Source of the DNA: Sunxiuqinia elliptica
GTDB lineage: Bacteria > Bacteroidota > Bacteroidia > Bacteroidales > Prolixibacteraceae
Reading direction: 5' to 3'
NCBI RefSeq assembly: GCF_900113005.1
Contig: NZ_FONW01000001.1
Span: 1,096,753-1,160,752 of the forward strand
DNA length: 64,000 nucleotides
A model generated the notes under the pieces. That model was not told the origin of the DNA and ran no database searches. It saw only the letters and a list, made by a program, of their open reading frames with translations. The translations under genes and the position numbers were made by a program. Below are positions 51,060-61,443 of the stretch, piece by piece; position 1 is the stretch's first letter; each line of letters starts with the position of its first letter.

Positions 51060-52028
51060 CTAGAAGAATCTCTTCTTTGTATACGGGCGTTTATAGAAGT
51101 CGTATTCATAAATGAGCCTTATTTCGTGGGTTCCTAGTTGATATTTTCGGAATTCCTGGGCGACGGAATAATCAACGGCATAGCCAATGCGCAGGTTTTT
51201 CAATACAGAAAGTTGCATAACCGCTGCTACGGTGTGATTTGTGCGGTACATGGCCCCAATCCAAAACTTATTGTAGAACATGAAATTGGCGGCAAGGTCG
51301 GCTTGTACAGGAGCTCCAATGGCGCCTTTCACCATGAAGGATGGTTTAAAGCGAATTTGTCGTTGTTTCCCAAAAATGTATCCCCCAATCAGGTAGGCAT
51401 AACGCAACTCGGCCAATGAGGAGTAGTTATTGCGGTTGGCCCTGAAATCATTTTCAATAATCTGCGGAATAGACAAACTTATGTAATAGTCTTTGGTGTA
51501 AACCATTGCCCCAATGCCCCAACTCACCATGAAATTGATGTCCACATCATCCATAAACATGGGGTCGTCAATGCCATCAGGATAAAGCTTATATTGCGTA
51601 AGCAGGTTATCGTAATTGATGAAACCGGCCTTGAGCCCTAAGCGCAAGTAGGTTTTCCAGTCCAATCGAACTTGGTAGGCGTAGTCGGCCGTAACGGTGA
51701 GTTTCTTCTCGTAGCCAATCCGGTCGTCCACAATATTGAGTCCAATACCGTTGTTTTCATTTTTCACCGGAGTGTAGAAACAAACCGATCGGGTCAGCGG
51801 TGCTCCATCGTGTCCAACGTAGTAGCGGCGGGTAAATACCTGTACGCCGACTTTCTCCCACATCCCTGCATAGGCTGGATTAACCGTTTGTATGCTGTTC
51901 ATATATTGCGTAAATATCGGATCGGATTGCGCCCGACCTGAAAAACTCCATACCCCTCCCAACAAGATTAGAATGAGTATTCTAAATCCGCGGAAAAACT
52001 GTTTCGATATGTTGAGAATCCTTAACAT
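51060..52028 (-). CDS. PorP/SprF family outer membrane protein
   Basis: A 322-residue outer membrane barrel partner of T9SS substrates. After a signal peptide ending GRAQ comes SDPIFTQYMNSIQTVNPAYA, the diagnostic PorP/SprF start, and the family pattern of paired beta strands (GIGLNIVDDRIGYEKKLTV, WKTYLRLGLKAGFINYDN, IRFKPSFMVKGAIGAPVQAD) ends RLIYEYDFYKRP. SprF-type proteins attach or export the large adhesin encoded next to them. It follows the giant gene with 18 bases between, in the same direction, as the last gene of the operon. Confidence 0.92.
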   Translation of the reverse strand: MLRILNISKQFFRGFRILILILLGGVWSFSGRAQSDPIFTQYMNSIQTVNPAYAGMWEKVGVQVFTRRYYVGHDGAPLTRSVCFYTPVKNENNGIGLNIVDDRIGYEKKLTVTADYAYQVRLDWKTYLRLGLKAGFINYDNLLTQYKLYPDGIDDPMFMDDVDINFMVSWGIGAMVYTKDYYISLSIPQIIENDFRANRNNYSSLAELRYAYLIGGYIFGKQRQIRFKPSFMVKGAIGAPVQADLAANFMFYNKFWIGAMYRTNHTVAAVMQLSVLKNLRIGYAVDYSVAQEFRKYQLGTHEIRLIYEYDFYKRPYTKKRFF

Positions 52029-52046
52029 TTCAAATAATAATGACCA

Positions 52047-55000
52047 TTAATAAGAAACCATCACAAACCCTTTTTCTGTATTTCCGTCCCCTTTGACGAG
52101 TACATACAGGTAGTTGCCTGGCTTCAATTTTTCTCCACTAAACGCACCTTCATTGGTACGACTTCCATCCCACCATGCTTTTTCAAAGCTTCCCCAATAA
52201 CTGAGGTTTCCATATTTGTCATGTTCATACATCTTGTTCCCCCAACGGTCAAAAATTAGAAGTTTCGCATTCGGGTAATTATCGATGCAATAGATTTGGA
52301 AGAAATCATGAATTCCATCTCCGTTTGGGGAGAATCCTTCCGGAATGAACATGGTACATTCTCCTTGATAGTCGAGATATTCCGGGTGACCATCAAAGTC
52401 CAGATCATCATCAAAATATATATTGTTGTTGTTCAAATCTTCATGTGCTGTAGGAATCATGTCATTGTCATCATCGGTATCGCGCCAGTCACGGGTACCG
52501 TCATTGTCGAAATCCTGCAAGTGTGGATTCGTTCCAAATGGGTCATCCAAGTCGTTCTCATTGAATCCGCCCAGGAAGTTATCGTAAGCATCGTCTAAAC
52601 CATCACCATCAATATCCGAAATTTCAGGAACAAGCTCAGCAATTCCTTTCGCTCCAATGTCGTAACCTTCAATGTAGTCAGGTACATTGTCATTGTCTGA
52701 ATCCGTATCGACATAATCCGGATCTCCATCACCATCGGTATCTGTTGGGTCGAGTCCTAATTGAGAGCCTTGTTCATAAATGTCATCCAAACCATTTTCG
52801 TTATTGTCGATTCCGCTTGGAGGAATGTATTTGTTCTCTTCCTGTGCCTCAATAATGTCGATAATTCCATCGTTATCGGCATCAATATCGAGACTATCCG
52901 GAATACCGTCACCATCGGTATCTACCGCGCGGTCTCCTTCCACAACGTCGATAATACCATCATTGTCATCGTCAATATCGATATGGTCTGCAACACCATC
53001 ACAGTCTGCATCGGCGAAGATGGTGATGTAAACTGTGGTTTCAGAGCACAATGGATAAGGATTGTCATCGCAAATTTGATAACGGAAGCTATCGATAAAG
53101 GCATCGCCGCGTTCAAACTCGTAACGGAAAGTGCCATCAGCAAAAATGGTAACGACTCCCTGGCTTGGCTCAAGCGTTGGCGTTGTGTTGATGATGATTT
53201 GATCGCCATTCGGATCATAATCGTTGTACAACAGGCTTCCGAAGATGGTATAACAGCCTCCTGCAAATTGATCAACAGTTGCAACCGGAGCGACGTTTGG
53301 AACCAGAACGGTTAAGCTAACGGTTGCTTCGTCGCATTTTGTCTCACAAGGAACGCCATCATCGCAAATCTGATAAGTGAACTTATCTGGACCAGTGTAT
53401 TGGTTGTTCGGAGTATAAGTGATGGTGTTGTCGCTATTGATTTGCAAGCTTCCGTGTGCTGGATTTTTAGTAATAGTGATTGAGCTTGGAATAATGCTTC
53501 CATCTGGATCGTAGTCGTTATCCAAAACAGCAATGGTTGTGCTGATATTCATGATGGTTGTGTCCACATCATTAGTGGCAACCGGTTGCTGGTTATCTGC
53601 AATAACGGTAACGTTGGAAGTACACTCATTGGAGTTACCATTAACATCGTACACTGTGATGGTTACTGGGTTGAGGCCAATGTCTGCACAAGTGAGCAGG
53701 TCTTTGCTGATTTCAATGCGTTCAACTCCACATTCATCCCAGATGTCACTGCTGATTAGGTCGTAAGTTAGTGTGAATTGCTCACTTCTGTCGAGCAGAA
53801 CTTCCAGATCATGGCAGGTTACTCGAGGCTTGATGGTATCCAATACGGTAACATTGAACTCGCAGCTTGCGGATAAGCCATGAATATCTGTAACAGTGAT
53901 AACCTCGGGTTGTGTACCAACATCTTCACAGAAGAATTCGGTTTGGCTGAGGGAGATGTTGTCAATGCCGCAATTGTCGTCAACTCCAGTCAGCACATCG
54001 TCAACACCTAAATTGGCTTGGCCATTTTCGTCAAGATACAGGGTGACTGACTGGCAGGTGATCTCCGGAGCAAAAGTATCCAGGATAATGATCGTTGCCT
54101 CACAGGTACTTACGTTGCCACTTAAGTCAGTGACGGTAAGGGTTCCCGTTGCTGTTGTCCCGACCATTTCACAGTCAAATATCATTGGGCTGAAGTCTAA
54201 AACAAGGTCATCGAATGATGTACAGTTGTCGTATGATCCCTGTGCAATTTCTTGAACATCAATATTAGTCAGCTGATATTGACCATTTTCATCAACGCTG
54301 ATTTCAATCGAGTTACAGATGGCTTTAGGAGGTATGTCGTCTTTCGATTGGAATACCTGAATCGCTGTAGCTGGGTTGCCACAATAGTCCCGAATCCGGT
54401 AGATTCGTTCAAGGGTTATGCTTTGTCCACTTTGGCTGCTTTGTTCCGAGACATACTCAAATGTTGAAACATCATAGCCTAGGTTGTCGGTTGCATAGCC
54501 GCCCGCAGCATCAAACTCGCTGTAAGTTGTGTAAGGAGCTGGCCAATTGGTAGAGCATTGTGTATGAACAGCCGGAGGCGCAGTCAATGTCGGATCTTCA
54601 TTATCGTTCAAATTCGGTTCGGAGACTGTTACTGAAATGTCGTTTTCACATCCTGAGATCTGGTCTACAACGGTTACTTGGTAAGTTCCGGCATACAAGT
54701 TGGCAATGTTGCGGGTGGTCGCTCCATTGCTCCAGGCGTAGCTGTACGAGCCTGAGCCACCAGTGACTGTTAACTGGATTGAGCCACTATTGTCTCCCTT
54801 ACAGTCAATGTTCATCGGAGTGGCATCCAAACTCAATGATTGCTCAATGGTGATGTCAATTGTTGTACTCGTCGCACACTGCCCCGGATCAGGCGTAAAT
54901 GTGTAGGTGTCTGTGCCTAGGTGGTCTGTTGAAATAACAGCTGGCGACCAGCTACCCGTGATGTTGTTGTTTGAAACTGTAGGCAGTGCAGGAGGCGTTG

Positions 55001-58000
55001 TTCCTAAACAGTAAGGCCCCATTGGATCAAATATCGGTACTATCTCATCGGTAATCTCGACGGTAACTGTGTTTTCAACTGCACACTGCCCCGGATCAGG
55101 TGTAAACACATAATCAAAGAATCCGGTTTGGTCGGTGGAAATTGTTGCCGGATTCCAGCTTCCGGTGATGCCTCCCACCGAGGTTGTAGGAAGTGCTGGT
55201 GGCGCGCTGTTCACGCATAGTTGTGTTTGCAGGTTGAATGATAAAGCATCAGGCTTGTTGATGATAACTTGAACGGGTTCAATGTTTGTACAGTTATTAG
55301 CACTTTCAACTTGGATGTAATATGTTCCTTCAACGCTTATCGTTGTTGGATCTGAAATTTCATTCGTGGCGGCTTGGTCATGCCAGTAGGTTTTCACCAG
55401 TGCTGGGTCAAGTCCTGGCGTAATTTCAGATGTCGTAAGGTCAATTACATCCGGTTCGCAAACAGCTATTGGATCTTGAATGATCAAATCAGGCTCCGGA
55501 TAAATGGTGACTTCAACGGGTTTAACATCATAGCAGTCATTGCCAACGTCAACACGGATGTAGTAAGTTGCTCCTACGCTAATCTGCTCAGCATCCGATT
55601 GGCTCAATGGTTGAGAGGTGTTACTGTCTAACCAATAAGAAATGACGGCTGTAGCTGGAATTGTACTTCCGGCAGTAACCGAAGGTGCTGTAATATCGAC
55701 CGTTCCTGGTTCGCAGATAGCTAATGGGTTTGTGGTGACTAAGTTGGGCGGCTTACTAATTACAACATTAACTGGTTTTATAATTGGACATAATCCGTTT
55801 TGGGTTGCTTTGATATAATATGTTCCACTCTTGTTGATAGCATCATAATTGGTCAATGGTGTTGTTGCGTTTTGATCTAGCCAGTACGTTAATGGAAGAT
55901 CAGTGCTGCTTCCTTGCGTAATTATCGGATTACTCAAATCAATTGTTTTAGGCTCACACACTACAGGTGGGTCTGTTATGACTAGTTGAGGACGAGGATT
56001 GACTATTACTTCTACTGGTTTTATTTCAGAGCAATTTGATCCAGCTACTATTTCTATATAGTAGGTACCCGTTGAGCTAATATTTTCAGGGGAACTGACA
56101 GGGATTGATGCTGCTGCATCTTTCCAATAGCTAATGATTGAAGATGGAGGGATGGTGCTCCCTGATCTTATCGTTGGATCTGTTAGGTCGACTATTCCCG
56201 GCTCGCAAATTGCTGGTGGATTCGTGATAACGAGTTGTGGTTGTTCGTTAATGAGAACATTAACCGCAGCAATGGCTCTACACCCTGTTATTTGATCCTC
56301 ACCCATAATGTAGTAGACTCCACTTTCTGAAATAGCGGAATAGTTATCCAATGGGATTGAGGCATCTGCATCCTGCCAATAAGAGAAAGTTAAATTTGGA
56401 TCACTTCCAATTGTAATTAATTCATCTGTCAAATCAACGGCTGCTGGTTCACAGACAGCTGGAGGATCGGAAATAACTAGATTTGGTGTTGAATTGATTG
56501 TAACCTCAACTTTTTCAATACTAGTGCAATTGGTTGTTGGATTGGTTGATTTGATGAAGTAGCTTCCACTTGAAGTTACATTATTGTAGTTATCCAAAGG
56601 AATTGTTGCTGCAGCATCTTCCCAATAAGTCAAAACCATACCGGGTTCACTTCCTGCTGTGACTTCAGGGAGTGAAAGATCAACAGTTGATGGCTCACAA
56701 ACTGGATCGGGATTCGTAATAACGAGACCAGGTAGAGGAGTGATTGTTACAATGACCGGTTTTACATCAAAACATCCTCCTGGAGCCTGAACTTTAATGT
56801 AATAGGTGCCATCAACTGCAATTTCGGTAGGATTGTCAATGGAAATTGTTGTGTCTGAATCCATCCAATATGAAATTGTAGGTGGTGATGGAATAATACT
56901 TCCAGCAGTGATTGAAGGCAGTGTAATATCAACAGTTGTTGGTTCACAAACTGGGGCAGGGTTGGAAATGAATAATTCAGGTTGAGGGCTTACGATTACT
57001 TCTACTAACTTGACGATTTCACAGCCGGTTGTTGGATTGTTTGATTTGATGTAGTAGCTTCCACTTGAAGTTACATTATTGTAGTTATCCAACGGAATTG
57101 TTGCCTTAGCATCTTCCCAATAAGTCAATACCATACCTGGTTCACTTCCTGCTGTCACTTCAGGGAGTGAAAGATCTACAGTTTCTGGTTCACAAACCGG
57201 ATCGGGATTTGTGATAACGAGACCAGGACGTGGATTGATTGAAATATTGACTGGCTGAACATCAGAACATCCACCAGGTGCTTGTAATTTGATGAAGTAA
57301 GTCCCAGATGTTGCAATGGCTGTATAGTTTGTTAGCGGAATTGTTGCCATAGCATCTTCCCAGTAGGTTGTGTCAGAAGATGCAGGGACTTTACTTCCTG
57401 CCAAAATAGCTGGATCAGTTAAGTCGATAGTTGCCGGCTCACAAACCGGATCAGGATCTGTAATGGTTAATTCCGGTTGTGGGTTAATGGTGATATTTAC
57501 TTTTTGAATATCATAGCAGCCAGTTGTTGGGTTCGTTCCTTTGATGTAGTATGTTCCGCTAACTGCAACTGCAGTATAATCTAGCAATTGCTCTGTCGCA
57601 TTAATGTCTTTCCAGTAGCTGAAGTCAAGTCCGGCATCGCTTCCAGCAGTTCTGGCAGGATCAGTTAAGTCAATGGTTGTTGGTTCACAAACCGGATCAG
57701 GATCTACGATAACGAGATTTGGTATTGGATAGATGGTTACTGTTATTGGTTTAATATCATAGCAGCCAGTTGTTGGATCAGTGCCTTTAATATAGTAAGT
57801 TCCGTTTACAGTTATTGCGTTATAATTATCTAGAGGCTGTGTTGCATCAATATCTTCCCAATATGAAAGAGCTATTCCGACTGCGCTTCCTTGAGTAACT
57901 GATAGATCTGACAGGTCAACAATGTTTGGCGCACAGACCTCTTGTGGATCATTAAGAATTAGTACTGGTTGAGGATTGATAACAACCGTTACTTCTTTAA

Positions 58001-59831
58001 CGTTATAGCATCCGGTTGTTGGATTCTCTGCTTTTATGTAATAGTTGCCACCGGTATTAATTGTTTGGTAATTGCTTAATGGTAAAGTGGCGTCAAAATC
58101 TTCCCAGTATGTGAATAGGAGTCCAGTTTCGGATCCTGTCGTTATTGATGGATTAGATAGGTCAACCGTTTCTGGTTCACAAACCGGATCAGGATTTACA
58201 ATCACCAGATTTGGGAGCGGGTTGATTGTAACTTCTACCAGTTCTATGATCTCGCAGTTGGTTGTTGGATTGGTTGATTTGATGTAGTAGCTTCCACTTG
58301 AAGTTACATTATTGTAGTTATCCAACGGAATTGATGCTGTAGCATCTTCCCAATAAGTCAATACCATACCTGGTTCACTTCCTGCTGTGACTTCAGGGCG
58401 AGAAAGATCTACAGTTTCTGGTTCACAAACCGGATCGGGATCTGTAATTATCAGTCCAGGACGTGGATTGATTGAAATATTGACTGGCTGAACATCAGAA
58501 CATCCACCAGGTGCCTGTAACTTGATGAAGTAAGTTCCAGATGTTGCAATGGCTGTATAGTTTGTTAGCGGAATTGTTGCCATAGCATCTTCCCAATAGG
58601 TGGTATCAGAAGAAGCAGGGACTTTACTTCCTGCAAAAATAGCAGGATCAGTTAAGTCAATGGTTGTAGGCTCACAAACCGGATCAGGATCTGTAATGGT
58701 TAATTCCGGTTGCGGGTTAATGTTGATATTTATTTCTTGAATATCATAGCAGCCAGTTGTTGGGTTGGTTGCTTTGATGTAGTATGTTTTGCTAACTGCA
58801 ACTGCAGTATAATCTAGCAATTGCTCTGTTGCATTAATGTCTTTCCAGTAGCTGAAGTCAAGTTCGGCTTCGCTACCAGCAGTTCTGGCAGGATCAGTTA
58901 AGTCAATGGTCGTTGGTTCACAAACCGGATCAGGATCTGTGATGACCAAACTAGGCATTGGATTGATTGTCAGTGTTACGGGTTTAATAGCATAGCAGCC
59001 AGTTGTTGGGTTAGTGCCTTTTATGTAGTACGTCCCGCTAGTTGCGATGTCAGTATAATTTTGCAATTGTTCTGTTGCATCAATGTCTTTCCAGTAGGTA
59101 AATTCAAGCCCTGTTTCACTTCCTGCAGTAATTAATGGGTCTGAGAGCTTGAATGTTTCAGGTTCACATATTGGACCGGGGTCATTAATTACAAGATTTG
59201 GAATTGGATTGATTGTCACCTCGATGGTTGATACAGCCGGTTCACAGGTGCCGTTATTCAGTAGACCTTGTGCGGTAAGGGTGAGGATAACTGATCCATT
59301 TTGTTTATCATTTTCTCCAGCGGTATAGCTTGGATTAAGTAAGGTGGCATCGTCAAAGGTACCATCTCCGGAGCTTGTCCATTCAAGCGAGCTGTATTCT
59401 GTGGCGCTTGCTTCAGTCAGTACAATCGGATCATCAACACAAACTGTTAGTGGATTTCCGGCATCGGCTTCCGCATCCGGATAAACTTCTACCTGTCCAA
59501 GCTCATGCACAATACAGCCATGAATGCTTGTTTGTTCGACCGAAAGATCGTAGGTGCCCGGAACAACTTCCCAGTCAATGGTAATTTCGCTTCCTTGTAT
59601 TGGATTGCCGTCCTTGTCGGTATCGCTAAAGTCGGTACCAGCAGGGTTACTCAGAGCTATGGCATTGCCATCAGCATCGGAGAGCATCCATTTCCAGCTC
59701 GATCCAGCTTCTCCGTCAATCCGGTAAGTGCGTTCAATTCCTTGACATACCCGATCAATGACATAGGGCTCCTGGGCCGCCACAGTGGCAGCAAACAGTA
59801 GGAGAGTCAATATGTACATCAATCGTTTCAT
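52047..59831 (-). CDS. Giant T9SS adhesin with 16 Ig-like repeats and type B sorting domain
   Basis: A 2594-residue surface protein. Order: signal peptide (ending TVAAQ), an N-terminal PKD-like region (to about 205), sixteen tandem ~80-residue repeats (about 206-1524), two ISTD-type repeats (TGSWNPATISTDQTG and GSWSPAVISTDHLG), a SprB repeat (about 1675-1735, CKGDNSGSIQLTVTGGSG), HYR-like segments, two cadherin-like segments (TNDVDTTIMNIS; DPDGS), Ca-binding TSP3-like Asp repeats (DIDDDNDGIIDVVEGD, DTDGDGIPDSLD; about 2280-2480) and a C-terminal gliding-type domain (about 2490-2594, FIPEGFSPNGDGIHDFF, LLIFDRWGNKMYE). It would be exported through the T9SS and attached at the surface. PorP/SprF follows. 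The block of repeats 2-4 is nearly copied as repeats 7-9. Confidence 0.93.
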   Translation of the reverse strand: MKRLMYILTLLLFAATVAAQEPYVIDRVCQGIERTYRIDGEAGSSWKWMLSDADGNAIALSNPAGTDFSDTDKDGNPIQGSEITIDWEVVPGTYDLSVEQTSIHGCIVHELGQVEVYPDAEADAGNPLTVCVDDPIVLTEASATEYSSLEWTSSGDGTFDDATLLNPSYTAGENDKQNGSVILTLTAQGLLNNGTCEPAVSTIEVTINPIPNLVINDPGPICEPETFKLSDPLITAGSETGLEFTYWKDIDATEQLQNYTDIATSGTYYIKGTNPTTGCYAIKPVTLTINPMPSLVITDPDPVCEPTTIDLTDPARTAGSEAELDFSYWKDINATEQLLDYTAVAVSKTYYIKATNPTTGCYDIQEINININPQPELTITDPDPVCEPTTIDLTDPAIFAGSKVPASSDTTYWEDAMATIPLTNYTAIATSGTYFIKLQAPGGCSDVQPVNISINPRPGLIITDPDPVCEPETVDLSRPEVTAGSEPGMVLTYWEDATASIPLDNYNNVTSSGSYYIKSTNPTTNCEIIELVEVTINPLPNLVIVNPDPVCEPETVDLSNPSITTGSETGLLFTYWEDFDATLPLSNYQTINTGGNYYIKAENPTTGCYNVKEVTVVINPQPVLILNDPQEVCAPNIVDLSDLSVTQGSAVGIALSYWEDIDATQPLDNYNAITVNGTYYIKGTDPTTGCYDIKPITVTIYPIPNLVIVDPDPVCEPTTIDLTDPARTAGSDAGLDFSYWKDINATEQLLDYTAVAVSGTYYIKGTNPTTGCYDIQKVNITINPQPELTITDPDPVCEPATIDLTDPAILAGSKVPASSDTTYWEDAMATIPLTNYTAIATSGTYFIKLQAPGGCSDVQPVNISINPRPGLVITNPDPVCEPETVDLSLPEVTAGSEPGMVLTYWEDAKATIPLDNYNNVTSSGSYYIKSNNPTTGCEIVKLVEVIVSPQPELFISNPAPVCEPTTVDITLPSITAGSIIPSPPTISYWMDSDTTISIDNPTEIAVDGTYYIKVQAPGGCFDVKPVIVTITPLPGLVITNPDPVCEPSTVDLSLPEVTAGSEPGMVLTYWEDAAATIPLDNYNNVTSSGSYFIKSTNPTTNCTSIEKVEVTINSTPNLVISDPPAVCEPAAVDLTDELITIGSDPNLTFSYWQDADASIPLDNYSAISESGVYYIMGEDQITGCRAIAAVNVLINEQPQLVITNPPAICEPGIVDLTDPTIRSGSTIPPSSIISYWKDAAASIPVSSPENISSTGTYYIEIVAGSNCSEIKPVEVIVNPRPQLVITDPPVVCEPKTIDLSNPIITQGSSTDLPLTYWLDQNATTPLTNYDAINKSGTYYIKATQNGLCPIIKPVNVVISKPPNLVTTNPLAICEPGTVDITAPSVTAGSTIPATAVISYWLDSNTSQPLSQSDAEQISVGATYYIRVDVGNDCYDVKPVEVTIYPEPDLIIQDPIAVCEPDVIDLTTSEITPGLDPALVKTYWHDQAATNEISDPTTISVEGTYYIQVESANNCTNIEPVQVIINKPDALSFNLQTQLCVNSAPPALPTTSVGGITGSWNPATISTDQTGFFDYVFTPDPGQCAVENTVTVEITDEIVPIFDPMGPYCLGTTPPALPTVSNNNITGSWSPAVISTDHLGTDTYTFTPDPGQCATSTTIDITIEQSLSLDATPMNIDCKGDNSGSIQLTVTGGSGSYSYAWSNGATTRNIANLYAGTYQVTVVDQISGCENDISVTVSEPNLNDNEDPTLTAPPAVHTQCSTNWPAPYTTYSEFDAAGGYATDNLGYDVSTFEYVSEQSSQSGQSITLERIYRIRDYCGNPATAIQVFQSKDDIPPKAICNSIEISVDENGQYQLTNIDVQEIAQGSYDNCTSFDDLVLDFSPMIFDCEMVGTTATGTLTVTDLSGNVSTCEATIIILDTFAPEITCQSVTLYLDENGQANLGVDDVLTGVDDNCGIDNISLSQTEFFCEDVGTQPEVITVTDIHGLSASCEFNVTVLDTIKPRVTCHDLEVLLDRSEQFTLTYDLISSDIWDECGVERIEISKDLLTCADIGLNPVTITVYDVNGNSNECTSNVTVIADNQQPVATNDVDTTIMNISTTIAVLDNDYDPDGSIIPSSITITKNPAHGSLQINSDNTITYTPNNQYTGPDKFTYQICDDGVPCETKCDEATVSLTVLVPNVAPVATVDQFAGGCYTIFGSLLYNDYDPNGDQIIINTTPTLEPSQGVVTIFADGTFRYEFERGDAFIDSFRYQICDDNPYPLCSETTVYITIFADADCDGVADHIDIDDDNDGIIDVVEGDRAVDTDGDGIPDSLDIDADNDGIIDIIEAQEENKYIPPSGIDNNENGLDDIYEQGSQLGLDPTDTDGDGDPDYVDTDSDNDNVPDYIEGYDIGAKGIAELVPEISDIDGDGLDDAYDNFLGGFNENDLDDPFGTNPHLQDFDNDGTRDWRDTDDDNDMIPTAHEDLNNNNIYFDDDLDFDGHPEYLDYQGECTMFIPEGFSPNGDGIHDFFQIYCIDNYPNAKLLIFDRWGNKMYEHDKYGNLSYWGSFEKAWWDGSRTNEGAFSGEKLKPGNYLYVLVKGDGNTEKGFVMVSY
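55260..59213 (-). repeat. Sixteen tandem Ig-like repeats inside the giant adhesin
   Basis: Each unit is about 81 codons: P-x-P-x-L-V-I-x-[DN]-P-x-P-V-C-E-P-x-T-[VI]-D-L, then SYWxDxxAT, then GTYYIKxxNPTTGCY. Two Cys recur (VCEP and GC), so one disulfide per repeat is likely. Repeats 2, 3, 4 and 7, 8, 9 match as a block at an offset of 1233 bases; repeats 3 and 8 differ in only two of 83 residues. Confidence 0.85.
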
Positions 59832-59834
59832 GAA

Positions 59835-60527
59835 CTATTCTTTCAAATAAATTTTCGACTTCGCCGGTAACGGATGAACGGTCAAGCTGACACTGTTTGA
59901 TGGATCCAGGTTCTCGCCATACTTATCCTTGACTTGAACTACCCGGTAGATTGTTGTTTGCATAGGGCTAACAGCAATTTCATAAGGATTCTCATCAGCT
60001 TCAATGCCTGAATAGGTGTTGTAACCTGTAACATTTCCATCGAGATCACTTTCTTCTACGGTGATCTCCCAGGCGGGATTTCCGGTTAAGGTGACGATGA
60101 TGAGCGCGTCATCATTGATACAGATTTCATTTGGATCCAAGTTCAACTCCGCTGTTGGTAAAGATTCACGGATCTTGATTCGGCCAATTTGAAGGTTGTT
60201 GGTACAGCCTTCAATATCTACGGCAGTTACTTTAAAGAAATAGATGCCTGGTTCGAGCCAGGTTACTTGGATTGTTGGCCCGGTATTGATACCATCTACA
60301 AAACTAGCCTCGCCGTCAGCAACGGCAGTGCCTGCAACAGTGGCAAAGTTGATGGTTGAATCGTTGTAGATTTCCCAGGTATAGGTGTCTCCTGGTTTGG
60401 GTTCAACGCCAATTTCAGTGGTTTGACCTTGGTACACAGGTGTCTGGGCTATGGCAGGAGCCACAGTCAGCAGTACTGGTAAGATTACCAGTGCCAGACA
60501 GCTAATATGGTACAAAAGTCGCTTCAC
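59835..60527 (-). CDS. Exported PKD-like modular protein upstream of the giant adhesin
   Basis: A 230-residue exported protein (signal peptide ending AIAQ, about 28). It has an Ig/PKD-like first domain (about 30-125, PKPGDTYTWEIYNDSTINF, TIQVTWLEPGIYFFKVTAVD) and a second beta domain (about 130-225, PTAELNLDPNEICINDDAL, TTIYRVVQVKDKYGENL). No type A or type B sorting domain is visible at the end (AKSKIYLKE). Only 3 bases separate it from the giant adhesin, so they are co-translated. Similar PKD-like domains occur in the next gene at 61444. A role in assembling the adhesin is inferred. Confidence 0.75.
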   Translation of the reverse strand: MKRLLYHISCLALVILPVLLTVAPAIAQTPVYQGQTTEIGVEPKPGDTYTWEIYNDSTINFATVAGTAVADGEASFVDGINTGPTIQVTWLEPGIYFFKVTAVDIEGCTNNLQIGRIKIRESLPTAELNLDPNEICINDDALIIVTLTGNPAWEITVEESDLDGNVTGYNTYSGIEADENPYEIAVSPMQTTIYRVVQVKDKYGENLDPSNSVSLTVHPLPAKSKIYLKE

Positions 60528-60546
60528 TTACTTCGTTGAATTTCTT

Positions 60547-60756
60547 TTAATTACTTCCGTATTTGCATGTTGCTATTTTCTTTGTAAAAACCTGCTTATA
60601 GTCTGTCCTACCTGCTAACCACTGAGCAGAAATAGGACTTAATTCAGAATTGAATTTTTTAGCATCATGCTGGCTTCGTTTCAGACATAGCTTTCCTGTC
60701 AAGTCAATTTTTAGGATTGACTTATCCGGATTACTTTGTTGCCATTGCTTATTCAT
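60547..60756 (-). CDS. Doubtful small ORF
   Basis: A 69-residue frame starting at ATG 60756 (MNKQWQQSNPDKSILKIDL) and ending CKYGSN. It has no signal peptide, no domain, and no obvious ribosome site. It lies in the long gap between two exported-protein genes on the same strand. Recorded only because nothing else occupies this stretch. Confidence 0.15.
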   Translation of the reverse strand: MNKQWQQSNPDKSILKIDLTGKLCLKRSQHDAKKFNSELSPISAQWLAGRTDYKQVFTKKIATCKYGSN

Positions 60757-61371
60757 CGTCGTTCCATTTTGCTTTCATTTTTGTGTTTGGTCATATCGAT
60801 TGAATTGGCTATAGTTATCCTGTTTCAGACTTTTCAAGCCTGAGTTCAGCCTGTCTTTTCCTCATGCAATTGGGGCTTAGGGCATGTGGTTGACGAAATG
60901 AAGGTGCTCCTCGGTTACTGAATCCATAAAGGACTTGTTCCGGAGGTTTTCCCCTGTTGTTATTTGTCATGAGTATCACATGTTTTGTCGATCATGCTGT
61001 TTGCAAATAATTTGGTGTATTGATTGGTAGATCCGCTCTCTGCCGGGCTTGGCATTGGGCTATACGACTCCTGTTCGGAGTAATTTGTCCGTTGCAAATT
61101 TTCCTTCCCGGAAACAGTGTCTTGTACATCATCATATCATTTCATTCATGCTTCATTCCTTGTACATTCCGGATCCAATCTTGGTGAGTCGTCTGTGACA
61201 GACTAGGTCGTTGAAGGATGCTATGTCGACAGTTTGTGCATAATCATTCCAGTTGAGTGATTTGTTGATCATTCATTCGGAAGCAGGAACTCTGATTCAT
61301 TCCCGGCTTAAGCATACTATCTGCTTTCCTTCGCTTCATTTGGTAGTTACATTTTCGTTCCCCGACGGCCA

Positions 61372-61401
61372 TTTCCCACCCCGGAGGCCCGGGGCGGGAA
61401 A
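61372..61401 (-). terminator. GC-rich hairpin after the 61444 gene
   Basis: TTTCCC/GGGAAA and CCCCGG/CCGGGG form a 12-pair stem with one A-C mismatch around a 4-base loop. It lies 43 bases past the stop of the 385-residue gene. No U-tract follows, so termination is not certain. Confidence 0.45.
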
Positions 61402-61443
61402 GGATATCTGGTTATGAAAAAGCATTTAAGTCATTTTTTATGA

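Larger units (their letters stand above)
60528..61443 (-). other. Long intergenic stretch with a GC-rich hairpin
   Basis: About 916 bases with no gene I can support. A 69-codon frame at 60547-60756 (ATG at 60756, product MNKQWQQSNPDKS...) has no recognisable features or close ribosome site, and I treat it as doubtful. At 61372-61401 TTTCCC and CCCCGG pair with CCGGGG and GGGAAA with one A-C mismatch around AGGC, far richer in GC than the surroundings; no T-run follows on the minus strand. It may end the 61444 transcript. Confidence 0.4.
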
